DNA of 33,992 nt from Zoogloeaceae bacterium (GTDB lineage: Bacteria; Pseudomonadota; Gammaproteobacteria; Burkholderiales; Rhodocyclaceae): assembly GCA_031273565.1 (NCBI GenBank), contig JAISRR010000119.1:1-33992 (forward strand), given 5' to 3'. The first letter of the stretch is position 1; each line of letters opens with the position of its first letter. A program made the translations under genes and the position numbers. Under the pieces are notes generated by a model, which ran no database searches, was not told the origin of the DNA, and was given only the letters and a program-made list of their open reading frames with translations. Shown here in pieces: positions 1 through 8,629 of the stretch.

Positions 1-498
1 TCGAAGGCGACGATGTATGCCTGCTTCCCCAACAAGGAAGCCATGTTCGTAGCGGTGATCGAACAACAATGCGCGGTGATGACCACGGCGATTCAGGCAA
101 TCCAGTCCACGCCGGGCAATATCGCCAGGACACTGACTGCTTTCGGCACGGACTATCTCAGAATCATTCTGTCGCCGAACCTGTTGGCGCTATTCCGTGT
201 GGTAGTGGCTGAAGCGCCCCGATTCCCCGACCTGGGGCGAAAGTTCTATCTGGCTGCCCCCCGGGTTGTTCTCTTGATGGTTGCCGAGTGGTTGAGCGAG
301 GCGGCGCAAGCCGGGGAAATCAACATTCAATCTGTCGGGGTTGAAACCGCCGCGTCGCTATTCCTCAGCTTGTTGCGCGCCGAGGGGCAACTGGAATGCC
401 TGACGCATCCGGACGCCCGACCTTCCGCCGCTCAGATGAGCCATTGGGTACAACTCGCAGTCACGACATTCCTTGCTGCTTTTGGCGTTGATACCTGA
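1..498 (+). CDS. TetR/AcrR-family transcriptional regulator, C-terminal part (5' end outside window)
   Basis: The reading frame is open from base 1, so the gene starts upstream of the window. The first residues read SKATMYACFPNKEAMF, which matches the end of the TetR helix-turn-helix (usual form SKxTLYxYFxxKExLF). The remaining ~150 residues are helical and fit the ligand-binding and dimerisation half of an AefR-like TetR protein. TetR proteins normally repress a neighbouring gene and release DNA on binding a small ligand. The next gene on the same strand is mlaF, about 215 bases downstream, so control of the mla operon is possible, but no operator could be identified. The DNA-binding helices are mostly missing here. 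The family is clear; the target and ligand are unknown. Confidence 0.85.
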   Translation, partial: SKATMYACFPNKEAMFVAVIEQQCAVMTTAIQAIQSTPGNIARTLTAFGTDYLRIILSPNLLALFRVVVAEAPRFPDLGRKFYLAAPRVVLLMVAEWLSEAAQAGEINIQSVGVETAASLFLSLLRAEGQLECLTHPDARPSAAQMSHWVQLAVTTFLAAFGVDT

Positions 499-555
499 TG
501 TAGGACATGCAGCCGTTTGAAGCAGCTACGCGCCCTCTGCGGCGCTGGCTTAAAA

Positions 556-607
556 GGCGCGTTTTCCGAACGCGCCGTTGGTCGTACGGCGGTTTCGGAG
601 AAACCGC
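556..607. repeat. Dispersed GC-rich double-palindrome repeat, copy 1
   Basis: There are two adjacent perfect hairpins. The first is GGCGCGTT-ttccg-AACGCGCC (556-576) and the second is GCGGTTT-cggag-AAACCGC (589-607). The first hairpin and the following CGGCGGTTTC segment align with the reverse complement of the element at 18417-18468, and the first hairpin also aligns with 6635-6655. It lies between the TetR gene and mlaF. There is no T-run, so it is not an ordinary intrinsic terminator. Confidence 0.7.
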
Positions 608-714
608 TCTACGTCACTGCATAGTGGCGCGAAGTGCCGGAAACCCTATTGTCTTTCGTCCTCTGATAGAATTCCTCTCTTTCAAAATTCTGCGTGGCAT
701 TTGCCATTTTATTC

Positions 715-1530
715 ATGTCCGACGACAACAAGATTCTGGTCAATATTGAAAACCTGCAATTTGATTACGGTGGCAAGCCGGTCTTGCAGGGGATCAATAT
801 GCGGATCCCCAGAGGGCGGGTGATCGCCATTATGGGCGGATCGGGTTGTGGCAAGACGACGCTCCTGCGCCTGATCGGGGGGCAGTTGCGGCCTACGGCG
901 GGTAAGGTGGAAGTGGCGGGCGAAACGGTGAGCGGCATGAATCACGCCGAGTTGTACGCTTTTCGGCGGCGCATGGGCATGTTGTTTCAGTTCGGCGCCT
1001 TGTTTACCGATCTTTCCGTGTTCGACAACGTGGCTTTTCCGCTGCGCGAGCATACCGATTTGCCGGAAGCCCTGATTCGGGATCTGGTGCTGATGAAATT
1101 GCAGGCCGTGGGCCTGCGCGGGGCGCGGACTCTGATGCCCAATTCGCTCTCCGGCGGCATGGCGCGGCGGGTGGCGCTGGCGCGCGCGGTGGCGCTCGAC
1201 CCGGCGCTCATCATGTACGACGAACCTTTTACCGGCCTCGACCCGATTTCTCTGGGGGTGATCGGGCAATTGATTCGCCGGTTGAACGACGCACTGGGCG
1301 CAACGTCCATCATGGTGACGCACGACGTGCAGGAATCCTTGCAGATCGTGGATTACATCTATTTCATTTCCGCAGGCAAGGTGGTCGCCGAAGGCACGCC
1401 GGATGAAATTCGCCATTCCGGCGATCCCTTTGTGCATCAGTTCGTGGAAGCAAAAGTCGATGGCCCGGTGCCTTACCATTTTCCCGCGCCGGATTGGGCG
1501 ATCGATCTGGCTGAGGGCGTACATGTCTAG
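715..1530 (+). CDS. mlaF: Phospholipid ABC transporter ATP-binding protein MlaF
   Basis: This is the ATPase of the MlaFEDB complex at the inner membrane, which drives phospholipid transport between the inner and outer membranes to maintain outer-membrane lipid asymmetry. From the ATG at 715 the protein has 271 residues, the normal length. It shows Walker [10 protein letters not shown] (41-49), the signature LSGGMARR (145-152), Walker [14 protein letters not shown] (165-177) and the switch histidine in VTHDVQ (~201-206). The ORF track starts at a GTG (694), but the ATG at 715 gives the normal family N-terminus. Neither has a convincing Shine-Dalgarno sequence. It is the first gene of mlaFEDACB, and its end overlaps the mlaE start by 8 bases. 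Confidence 0.95.
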   Translation: MSDDNKILVNIENLQFDYGGKPVLQGINMRIPRGRVIAIMGGSGCGKTTLLRLIGGQLRPTAGKVEVAGETVSGMNHAELYAFRRRMGMLFQFGALFTDLSVFDNVAFPLREHTDLPEALIRDLVLMKLQAVGLRGARTLMPNSLSGGMARRVALARAVALDPALIMYDEPFTGLDPISLGVIGQLIRRLNDALGATSIMVTHDVQESLQIVDYIYFISAGKVVAEGTPDEIRHSGDPFVHQFVEAKVDGPVPYHFPAPDWAIDLAEGVHV

Positions 1531-2317
1531 GATACTGTCTTTTTTCCGTTTTCTGGGCGCAGAGGTGGTCGATCGCGTCTGGCGTCTGGGGTATGCCAGC
1601 CGTTTTTTCGTGATGGTGATGATGAAATCCGGCGCGGCGTTGGCGCGGTTTCAGCTCACCCTGCGGGAAATCTGGTTTGCGGGCGTGCTCTCGCTCATCA
1701 TCATTCTGGTATCCGGCCTGTTCGTGGGGCTGGTGCTGGGCTTGCAGGGGTACGAGATTTTGCAGCGTTTTGGTTCGGCGGAAGCGTTGGGCACAATGGT
1801 CGCCTTGTCGCTCCTGCGCGAATTGGGGCCGGTGGTGGCGGCGTTGCTGTTCGCCTCGCGCGCCGGTTCCGCCATCACTGCCGAAATCGGGTTGATGAAA
1901 GCCACCGAGCAATTGAAGGCGATGGACATGATGGCGGTCGATCCCGTCGCCCGCGTGGTTGCGCCGCGTTTCTGGGGCGGCGTCATTTCCATGCCGCTGC
2001 TGGCCGCGCTGTTTTCCAGCATGGGCATTTTCGGTGGCTGGCTGATCGGCGTGGTGTTCATCGGCGTGGATGACGGCGCGTTCTGGTCTTCCATGCAGGC
2101 CTCCGTCGATTTTCGCCACGATATCGGGAACGGCATTTTTAAGAGTTTTGTCTTCGGCACGGCGGTTTCGCTGATCGCCGTTTTTGAAGGCTACGATTCG
2201 GAACCCACGGCGGAAGGCGTCTCCCGGGCGATTACCCGCACCGTGGTTACCTCCGCGCTCACCATTCTGGCGCTGGATTTTATTTTGACCTCTTTCATGT
2301 TCAGGGGAACTTCATGA
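1523..2317 (+). CDS. mlaE: Phospholipid ABC transporter permease MlaE
   Basis: This is the integral-membrane permease that pairs with MlaF. From ATG 1523 it has 264 residues, matching the family. The long ORF-track N-terminus (40 extra residues) is antisense-like readthrough inside mlaF and was discarded. The conserved MlaE core is plain: [20 protein letters not shown] followed by an AEIG...[13 protein letters not shown] stretch, which is the cytoplasmic coupling region. Hydrophobic segments occur around residues 55-80, 150-180 and at the C-terminus. It overlaps mlaF by 8 bases and mlaD by 4 bases (ATGA), indicating translational coupling. Confidence 0.95.
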   Translation: MSRILSFFRFLGAEVVDRVWRLGYASRFFVMVMMKSGAALARFQLTLREIWFAGVLSLIIILVSGLFVGLVLGLQGYEILQRFGSAEALGTMVALSLLRELGPVVAALLFASRAGSAITAEIGLMKATEQLKAMDMMAVDPVARVVAPRFWGGVISMPLLAALFSSMGIFGGWLIGVVFIGVDDGAFWSSMQASVDFRHDIGNGIFKSFVFGTAVSLIAVFEGYDSEPTAEGVSRAITRTVVTSALTILALDFILTSFMFRGTS

Positions 2318-2784
2318 ATCGTTCTACGCTTGACCTCTGGGTTGGTTTTTTTGTTGCCATCGGCATTGGCGCGCTGTTGTTTCTGGCGCTTAAAGTCAGC
2401 AGTTTTTCCGGCATCCAGATGAAAGAAGCTTACATCTTGCAGGCCAGGTTTGATAACATCGGCGGCCTCAAGGTCAAGGCGCCGGTCAGAAGCGCGGGTG
2501 TGCTTGTGGGACGGGTGACGGATATTCATCTCGACAACGAGACTTACGAGGCGTTGGTGGAAATGCACATCGACGAGCGTTTCCGCTTTCCGAAAGATAC
2601 CTCTGCCGGCATCTACACCGCCGGTTTGCTTGGCGACCAGTATGTTGGCCTGCAATACGGGGTCGATGCAAGTCCGCTGGCGACGGGTGACACCATTAAA
2701 AAAACACAATCCGCCGTGGTGCTGGAACAACTGATTAGCCAGTTCCTTTTTAACAAGGCTGCCGAAGGACAGGATACGCAATGA
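2314..2784 (+). CDS. mlaD: MCE-domain phospholipid-binding protein MlaD
   Basis: MlaD is the inner-membrane-anchored periplasmic substrate-binding subunit. It forms a hexameric MCE ring above MlaFE through which phospholipids pass. The 156-residue protein has one N-terminal transmembrane anchor (about residues 8-28, [20 protein letters not shown]). The MCE domain follows, with the typical [20 protein letters not shown] segment and YVGLQYG near its end. It is somewhat shorter than the E. coli protein (183 residues), mainly because the C-terminal tail is short. The start overlaps the mlaE stop (ATGA) and the end overlaps mlaA the same way. Confidence 0.95.
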   Translation: MNRSTLDLWVGFFVAIGIGALLFLALKVSSFSGIQMKEAYILQARFDNIGGLKVKAPVRSAGVLVGRVTDIHLDNETYEALVEMHIDERFRFPKDTSAGIYTAGLLGDQYVGLQYGVDASPLATGDTIKKTQSAVVLEQLISQFLFNKAAEGQDTQ

Positions 2785-3542
2785 AACCAAACCAGAGTCT
2801 TTTTTTCATCGCGCTTTGTGCCGCTGCGCTGCTGGGCGGATGCGCCAGCACCTCGCAACGCGCCCCCATTGCCGCAGATCCCTTCGAAGGGTTTAACCGC
2901 GCCATGTTCAATGTGCATGAAGGCATTGACAAGGTTGCGCTGAAACCGCTGGCCCAGGGTTATGAAGCCGCCGTGCCTTTGCCCGCGAAAATGAGCGTCG
3001 GCAATTTCTTCGGCAATTTCCGCAACCTTGTACGGGGGAGCAACGCCTTCCTGCAGGGCAAGGGCGAAGAAGGCATGACCGGGCTGGCGCGGATTTTCAT
3101 CAATTCCACCGTTGGCATTTTCGGACTCTTCGATGTCGCCAGCGAAATGGATCTGGATGAAGGCGAAGAGGATTTTGGTCAGACGCTCGCCATCTGGGGC
3201 GTGCCTGCCGGCCCCTATCTCTTTGTGCCGCTGCTCGGCCCCAATACGACGCGCGATCTGGCGGGCTGGGGCGTCGATCAGTACGCTAACCCGCTTTGGC
3301 ATCAGGTGGATGACCAGCCCGCGTTGCGCAACAGCCTCGCGGGTGTAAATGTCATACACCTGCGCGCGGGCATGCTGCCCGCCGACCGGTTGCTGGAAGA
3401 GGCGGCGCTCGACAAATACGCGTACATCCGCGCCGCCTACCTGCAACGGCGCGCCTCTCTGGTGCGCGACGGGCGCCTCGGCGCGGCGGAGGATGAAGAC
3501 AACGTGCCCGTATATGAGCCTGATGACGCGCCTGCGGAGTGA
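2781..3542 (+). CDS. mlaA: Outer-membrane lipoprotein MlaA (VacJ family)
   Basis: MlaA is the outer-membrane component that removes misplaced phospholipids from the outer leaflet and hands them to MlaC. The 253-residue protein begins with a lipoprotein signal ending in LLGGC, giving the lipidated Cys at position 21. The VacJ core follows (DPFEGFNRAMFNVHEGID, NFFGNFRNL, DFGQTLAIWGVPAGPYLFVPLLGP). The acidic, Asp/Glu-rich C-terminus is probably disordered. In E. coli mlaA is encoded apart from mlaFEDCB. Here it is inside the operon between mlaD and mlaC, with a 4-base ATGA overlap with mlaD, so all Mla parts are made from one transcript. Confidence 0.95.
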   Translation: MKPNQSLFFIALCAAALLGGCASTSQRAPIAADPFEGFNRAMFNVHEGIDKVALKPLAQGYEAAVPLPAKMSVGNFFGNFRNLVRGSNAFLQGKGEEGMTGLARIFINSTVGIFGLFDVASEMDLDEGEEDFGQTLAIWGVPAGPYLFVPLLGPNTTRDLAGWGVDQYANPLWHQVDDQPALRNSLAGVNVIHLRAGMLPADRLLEEAALDKYAYIRAAYLQRRASLVRDGRLGAAEDEDNVPVYEPDDAPAE

Positions 3543-3576
3543 ATCCATTCTGCATTTTTAATCCAAAGGAATTTTC

Positions 3577-4206
3577 ATGAATTATCTTTCCAAACTTCTG
3601 CTGGCCGCCGCGACCGTACTGGCGGTTCCCGCCGCGCTCGCGCAGGAAGCCAGCGTGATCGCGCCGGACATTCTGGTGCAAAATGTCACCGAAGAAGTGC
3701 TGGCGACCCTGCGTCAGGACAAGGAGATCAGGAACGGCAATACGCAGAAGACCATCGCGCTCGTGCAGGCCAAGGTTCTGCCGCACTTCAATTTCAATCG
3801 TATGACGGCGCTGGCCGTGGGGCGCGACTGGAGCAAGGCCAGCGCGGCGCAAAAAGAAAAACTCGCCAACCAGTTCCGCGACCTGCTCGTGCGTACCTAT
3901 GCCAATGCCGTATCGTCCTATCGCGATCAAAAGGTGCGCTACAAGCCTTTCAAGATGAGTTCCGATGATACCGATGTGCTGGTGCGCACCGAAATTCAGC
4001 AACCGGGCAGTCGTCCGATTCAGCTTGATTACAGCCTGGAAAAGACCGACAAGGGCTGGAAGGTCTATGACGTGGTGGTTGCGGGCGTAAGCCTCGTCAC
4101 CAACTACCGCTCCTCCTTCAGCCAGCAAATCCGCGAAGGCGGTATTGATGGCCTCATCAATACCCTGAGCGAAAAAAACAAGGCGCTGGAAAAAGGCAAG
4201 GCATGA
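3577..4206 (+). CDS. mlaC: Periplasmic phospholipid-binding protein MlaC
   Basis: MlaC is the soluble periplasmic shuttle that carries phospholipids between MlaA and MlaFEDB. The 209-residue protein has a signal peptide with probable cleavage after AALA (residue ~22). The mature protein has the Tol_Tol_Ttg2 / MlaC fold, with characteristic motifs such as VLPHFNFNRMTALAVGRDW, the YRDQKVRYKP strand and a GWKVYDVVVAGVSLVTNYRS segment. A good ribosome site (aaagga, about 7 bases before ATG 3577) supports the start. It is 34 bases downstream of mlaA and overlaps mlaB by 4 bases. Confidence 0.95.
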   Translation: MNYLSKLLLAAATVLAVPAALAQEASVIAPDILVQNVTEEVLATLRQDKEIRNGNTQKTIALVQAKVLPHFNFNRMTALAVGRDWSKASAAQKEKLANQFRDLLVRTYANAVSSYRDQKVRYKPFKMSSDDTDVLVRTEIQQPGSRPIQLDYSLEKTDKGWKVYDVVVAGVSLVTNYRSSFSQQIREGGIDGLINTLSEKNKALEKGKA

Positions 4207-4526
4207 TTCGCCCGCAGCCGACCGCGACTCCCGGAGCGCCTGTTCGTCTGACGATTGATACCCCGATGACCCTGCGTACCGCCAGCGAACTCCTGTTGGC
4301 CGGGCAGCCTTTTTTTGCCGATGGCCATGACAAAATCATCGACCTCGCCGCCGTCGGACAGGTCGATTCCTCCGGCCTCGCCGTACTGCTCGAATGGCAA
4401 CGTCTTTGCAACGCAGCGGGCGGTAAATTGAGCCTGTCCCATGTGCCGGAAAACCTTCGGGTACTGTCCGACCTCTACGACCTTGATGTATTTCAGGAGG
4501 TCAGCGCAGCCGTTGTTGATTCCTGA
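4203..4526 (+). CDS. mlaB: STAS-domain protein MlaB
   Basis: MlaB is a small cytoplasmic STAS-domain subunit that binds MlaF and is needed for stability and activity of the MlaFEDB ATPase. The 107-residue product shows the STAS hallmark VGQVDSSGLAVLLEW (about residues 50-64), in which the DSSG segment corresponds to the conserved helix start. It overlaps mlaC by 4 bases (ATGA). In many proteobacteria a BolA-like gene (ibaG) lies between mlaB and murA; here there are only 22 bases to murA and no such gene. Confidence 0.9.
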   Translation: MIRPQPTATPGAPVRLTIDTPMTLRTASELLLAGQPFFADGHDKIIDLAAVGQVDSSGLAVLLEWQRLCNAAGGKLSLSHVPENLRVLSDLYDLDVFQEVSAAVVDS

Positions 4527-4533
4527 TCCCTGA

Positions 4534-5811
<1,278 letters not shown>

Positions 5812-5822
5812 GGACAGTGTGG

Positions 5823-5851
5823 TTGAAATAGAATGAACGCTTCAATATAAG
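5823..5851 (+). promoter_or_regulatory. Predicted sigma70 promoter for the LRV-like gene
   Basis: The -35 is TTGAAA (5823-5828) and the -10 is TATAAG (5846-5851), with a 17-base spacer. Both are close to consensus at optimal spacing. Transcription would start near 5858, giving a very short leader before the GTG at 5869. Prediction only. Confidence 0.5.
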
Positions 5852-5878
5852 CATCGGGAGCAAATGTCGTGATTGTGG

Positions 5879-6199
5879 ATGAGAAACTCAGAAAGCTGGT
5901 GCGAGCTAAAGATTGATGTATTAAGCAGACTGGACGAACGTGCCAAAGTCTATGCGAATACATTTGTAAAGCAAGACTCACATACCCGCTATGGGATCGC
6001 TTTTTCGCCAGATACTCCACCTGATGTGCTGACGAAATTGGCTGATGATGGAGAAACCGGAGTCCGTTGCCGCGTTGCAGGGAGCCTGAAAACGCCATGC
6101 GATGCACCGGGTAAGCTGATGAAGGACGGTGACAAGTTTGTCAGACAGGCTGTCGACAAGAACCCTGATGCGTATCGGGTTATTGTCGAAAAGAGATAA
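5879..6199 (+). CDS. Small LRV-repeat-like protein, probably frameshifted near its 5' end
   Basis: The product has 106 residues from ATG 5879; the ORF track uses TTG 5873. The sequence repeats a ~24-residue pattern: RYGIAFSPDTPPDVLTKLADD, then VRCRVAGSLKTPCDAPGKLMKD, then VRQAVDKNPDAY. This matches the leucine-rich-variant (LRV) repeat (VRxAVAxNPxTPxxxLxxLAxD), an all-helical solenoid fold whose function is usually unknown. The start is odd. A gggag ribosome site (5856-5860) sits before ATG 5864, which runs into a stop after two codons. GTG 5869, in another frame, encodes VIVDEKLRKLVRAKD and then stops at 5914-5916, exactly where the repeat frame reads IDVLSRL. One indel around 5912-5916 would join them. 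The assignment is from pattern recognition only. Confidence 0.6.
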   Translation: MRNSESWCELKIDVLSRLDERAKVYANTFVKQDSHTRYGIAFSPDTPPDVLTKLADDGETGVRCRVAGSLKTPCDAPGKLMKDGDKFVRQAVDKNPDAYRVIVEKR

Positions 6200-6225
6200 C
6201 CCTGTCCTGGCATCAACCACATGGC

Positions 6226-6600
6226 CTAAACCTTCAAAAACAAAGTTTCCAGTGGCTCGTCGCCCAACTGACGGCTGCAATGGCCGTGTAGTTCCGGGTT
6301 GAAATTTTCTCCGGCAGGCACAAGGTCGTTCGAGTAAAAATATTCGCCCGCCGAGAAAACGCGGGCGCTGCCGTCGCGCAGGCCGATTTCCATTTTGCCG
6401 GAGAGAATGATGGTCAGTTGTGGCGAGGCCGTGCAGTGGAATTCACTTCTGAATCCCACCGGCGAATGCCGTAGCTGAAAACCCGTCGCCGGATAAAGGC
6501 GGGAGAGTTGAGTGGCGGGCGTGCCTTCCGGCAGGTCGATGGGTTCTTCGCGGAAACGGGCATAGCCGTCAGGGGCGGTGTAGAGGGTGATGCGTTGCAT
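6226..6600 (-). CDS. Cupin-domain protein of unknown function
   Basis: The product is a 124-residue single-domain protein. The middle and C-terminal parts have the small-barrel pattern of a cupin: HCTASPQLTIILSGKMEIGLRDG, then FSAGEYFYSNDLVPAGENF, then HGHC. The usual first cupin motif (GxxxHxH) is only partly present (one His at about 55), so metal binding and catalysis are uncertain. The neighbour on the left converges, with its stop 26 bases away and no clear terminator between. On its upstream side is a repeat element and then the uup gene on the same strand. Nothing in the context indicates a substrate. Confidence 0.7.
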   Translation of the reverse strand: MQRITLYTAPDGYARFREEPIDLPEGTPATQLSRLYPATGFQLRHSPVGFRSEFHCTASPQLTIILSGKMEIGLRDGSARVFSAGEYFYSNDLVPAGENFNPELHGHCSRQLGDEPLETLFLKV

Positions 6601-6630
6601 GGGTTTTCAGGAATCCGGTATGGGGGCAGG

Positions 6631-6700
6631 GTAGGGCGCGCGCTCCGAGCGCGCCGCTGGTGGGGGAGCGGGTCGGGGTAAGCGAAGCGTAACCCAACAC
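6631..6700. repeat. Composite intergenic repeat, copy 2 of the GC-rich palindrome plus a TAAGCG-AAGCGTAACCC segment
   Basis: 6631-6661 (gtagggcgcgcgctccgagc...) matches the reverse complement of the 18440-18465 element almost base for base. It contains the stem GGCGCGC/GCGCGCC (6635-6641 and 6649-6655). It is followed by GGGTAAGCGAAGCGTAACCC (6676-6695), an imperfect inverted repeat with GGGT/ACCC ends. The region lies between the ends and starts of uup and the cupin gene. There is no T-tract. Confidence 0.65.
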
Positions 6701-6707
6701 CCGGTTT

Positions 6708-8615
6708 TCATACGATGGTTCTGCTTTCCAGAGTTTCCCAGCGTTCCAGCAGCGTCGTGAGTTCGTCGTCGATGGCGCTCAGGCGTTCGGCGGCGGGGCG
6801 GGCTTTTTCGGGGGCGCGTTGGTAAATCGTCGGGTCGGAGAGCAGGGCGGTTAAATCCTTTTGTTCGGTTTCCAGCGCGGCAATCCGGTCGGGCAGGGTT
6901 TCCAGTTCGCGCTGTTCTTTCCAGGAAAGTTTTTCACTTTTGGGTTTTGCCGTTTTCGTGGTCTTTGTCGGCGGCGCGGATTTTGGGGCGGCGGGTTGGC
7001 CCGTGGTGGCGGGCGCTCTGGATTTCGCCGTCAGCCAGTCGGCGTATCCGCCCGCGTATTCGCGCCAGAGGCCATCGCCTTCCGCAACCAGGGTTTGCGT
7101 CACCACGTTGTCGAGAAAGGCGCGGTCGTGGCTGACGAGGAACAACGCGCCGCTGTATTCCTGTAGCAGTTGCTCCAGCAGTTCCAGGGTTTCCATGTCG
7201 AGGTCGTTGGTGGGTTCATCCAGCACCAGCACATTGGCAGGGCGGGCGAACAGACGCGCCAGCAGCAGACGGTTGCGTTCGCCACCGGAAAGCGATTTGA
7301 CTGGCGAACGGGCGCGTTCGGGGGCGAATAAAAAATCTTCCAGATACCCGATGACATGCTTTCTCGCGCCGCCGATTTCGACATAATCGGAGCCGGGCGA
7401 GATGACTTCGGCGAGGCTGGCTTCCGGGTCGAGCTGGGTGCGGAACTGGTCGAAATAGGCGACTTCCTGCCGCGTTCCCCGTCGCACCGTGCCGGCATCC
7501 GCCTGAATTTCGCCCAGAATGAGGCGCAACAGGGTGGTCTTGCCCGCGCCGTTTGGGCCAATCAGTCCGATTTTGTCGCCGCGCAGGAGGCGCGTGGAAA
7601 AATCCCGGACGATGATGTTGTTGCCGAAGGCCTTGTCGACATGCTGCAATTCCACCACCAGTTCGCCGCTCTTGTCGCCCGCGTCGAGGCGCAGCCTGAC
7701 CTGTCCCAGACGCTCCCGCCGTTCCATGCGCTGCGCGCGCAGTTTTTCCAGACGCTGCACCCGAAATACGGCGCGCGTGCGACGGGCTTCCACGCCCTTG
7801 CGAATCCAGACTTCTTCTTCTTTCAGCAGTTTGTCGAATTTCCGGTTCAGCACGGCTTCTTCCTGTAGCTGCGCTTCCTTGCGTCGCTGGTATGCCGCGA
7901 AACTGCCGGGAAAGCTCGACAGCTTGCCGCGATCGAGTTCGATGATGCGCGTCGCCAGATGTTCCAGAAAACGCCGGTCGTGGGTGATGAAGAGCAGACT
8001 GACACCCAGTTCGAGCAACAGGTCTTCCAGCCATTCGATGGCCTGAATGTCGAGGTGGTTGGTCGGTTCGTCGAGCAGCAGCGCATCCGGTTTGAAGGCG
8101 AGGGCGCGCGCCAGCGCCAGACGTTTTTTCTGACCGCCGGAGAGGGCGCCGGCTGGCGCTTCCGGGTCGAGACCGAAACGGCTGATGACGCGATCAACCT
8201 GCGTCTGCCATGTCCACGCGCCTTCGGCTTCCAGCGCGTGTTGCAGGCTTTCCAGCCGGGGCAGCAGTTCGACCTGCGCCGCGCCGGTTTTTGCCAGTTC
8301 CAGAACAACATGGTGATACTCGTCCAGCAGGCGCGAGAGGTCACCCAGACCGGAAACCACGTTTTGAAACACCGTCCGCGCCGCGTCCAGCGGCGGCTCC
8401 TGTGGCACATAGGCGATGCGCGCACCGGGTTGTCGCCAGACCTTGCCATCATCCAGCGCGCCCTGACCCGCCAGCGCCGCCAGCATGGAAGACTTGCCGG
8501 AGCCGTTGCGTCCAATCAGGGCGACGCGTTCGCCCGCGTCGAGTTGAAAATCCGTCTGATCCAGAAGCGGCACATGGCCGAAGGCAAGGCTGGCCTGTTC
8601 GAGTTTCAGCAGCAT
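6708..8615 (-). CDS. uup: ABC-F family ATPase Uup
   Basis: Uup is a cytoplasmic ABC-F ATPase with two nucleotide-binding domains and no membrane part. Family members act on ribosomes or, for Uup, also influence transposon excision and DNA branch handling. The length (635 residues) equals E. coli Uup. It shows Walker A GRNGSGKSS (35-43), signature LSGGQKKR (158-165) and LDEPTNHLD (181-189). The second domain has GPNGAGKTT (353-361), LSGGERNR (442-449) and VLDEPTNDLD (464-473). The C-terminus has a Pro/Thr/Lys linker followed by the Uup coiled coil (KLSWKEQRELETLPDRIAAL), which binds DNA in E. coli. It is followed upstream by the mscS gene with a 14-base gap, so the two are co-transcribed. Confidence 0.93.
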   Translation of the reverse strand: MLLKLEQASLAFGHVPLLDQTDFQLDAGERVALIGRNGSGKSSMLAALAGQGALDDGKVWRQPGARIAYVPQEPPLDAARTVFQNVVSGLGDLSRLLDEYHHVVLELAKTGAAQVELLPRLESLQHALEAEGAWTWQTQVDRVISRFGLDPEAPAGALSGGQKKRLALARALAFKPDALLLDEPTNHLDIQAIEWLEDLLLELGVSLLFITHDRRFLEHLATRIIELDRGKLSSFPGSFAAYQRRKEAQLQEEAVLNRKFDKLLKEEEVWIRKGVEARRTRAVFRVQRLEKLRAQRMERRERLGQVRLRLDAGDKSGELVVELQHVDKAFGNNIIVRDFSTRLLRGDKIGLIGPNGAGKTTLLRLILGEIQADAGTVRRGTRQEVAYFDQFRTQLDPEASLAEVISPGSDYVEIGGARKHVIGYLEDFLFAPERARSPVKSLSGGERNRLLLARLFARPANVLVLDEPTNDLDMETLELLEQLLQEYSGALFLVSHDRAFLDNVVTQTLVAEGDGLWREYAGGYADWLTAKSRAPATTGQPAAPKSAPPTKTTKTAKPKSEKLSWKEQRELETLPDRIAALETEQKDLTALLSDPTIYQRAPEKARPAAERLSAIDDELTTLLERWETLESRTIV

Positions 8616-8629
8616 GGGGGTCCTGTGGA

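Noticed and set aside
649-672. Possible promoter TTGTCT...TAGAAT before mlaF
   Set aside because: The spacer is only 12 bases, too short for sigma70, and no better -35 was found.
507-823. Short plus-strand ORFs between the TetR gene and mlaF
   Set aside because: They run through the palindromic repeat and into mlaF in the wrong frame; no family pattern is visible.
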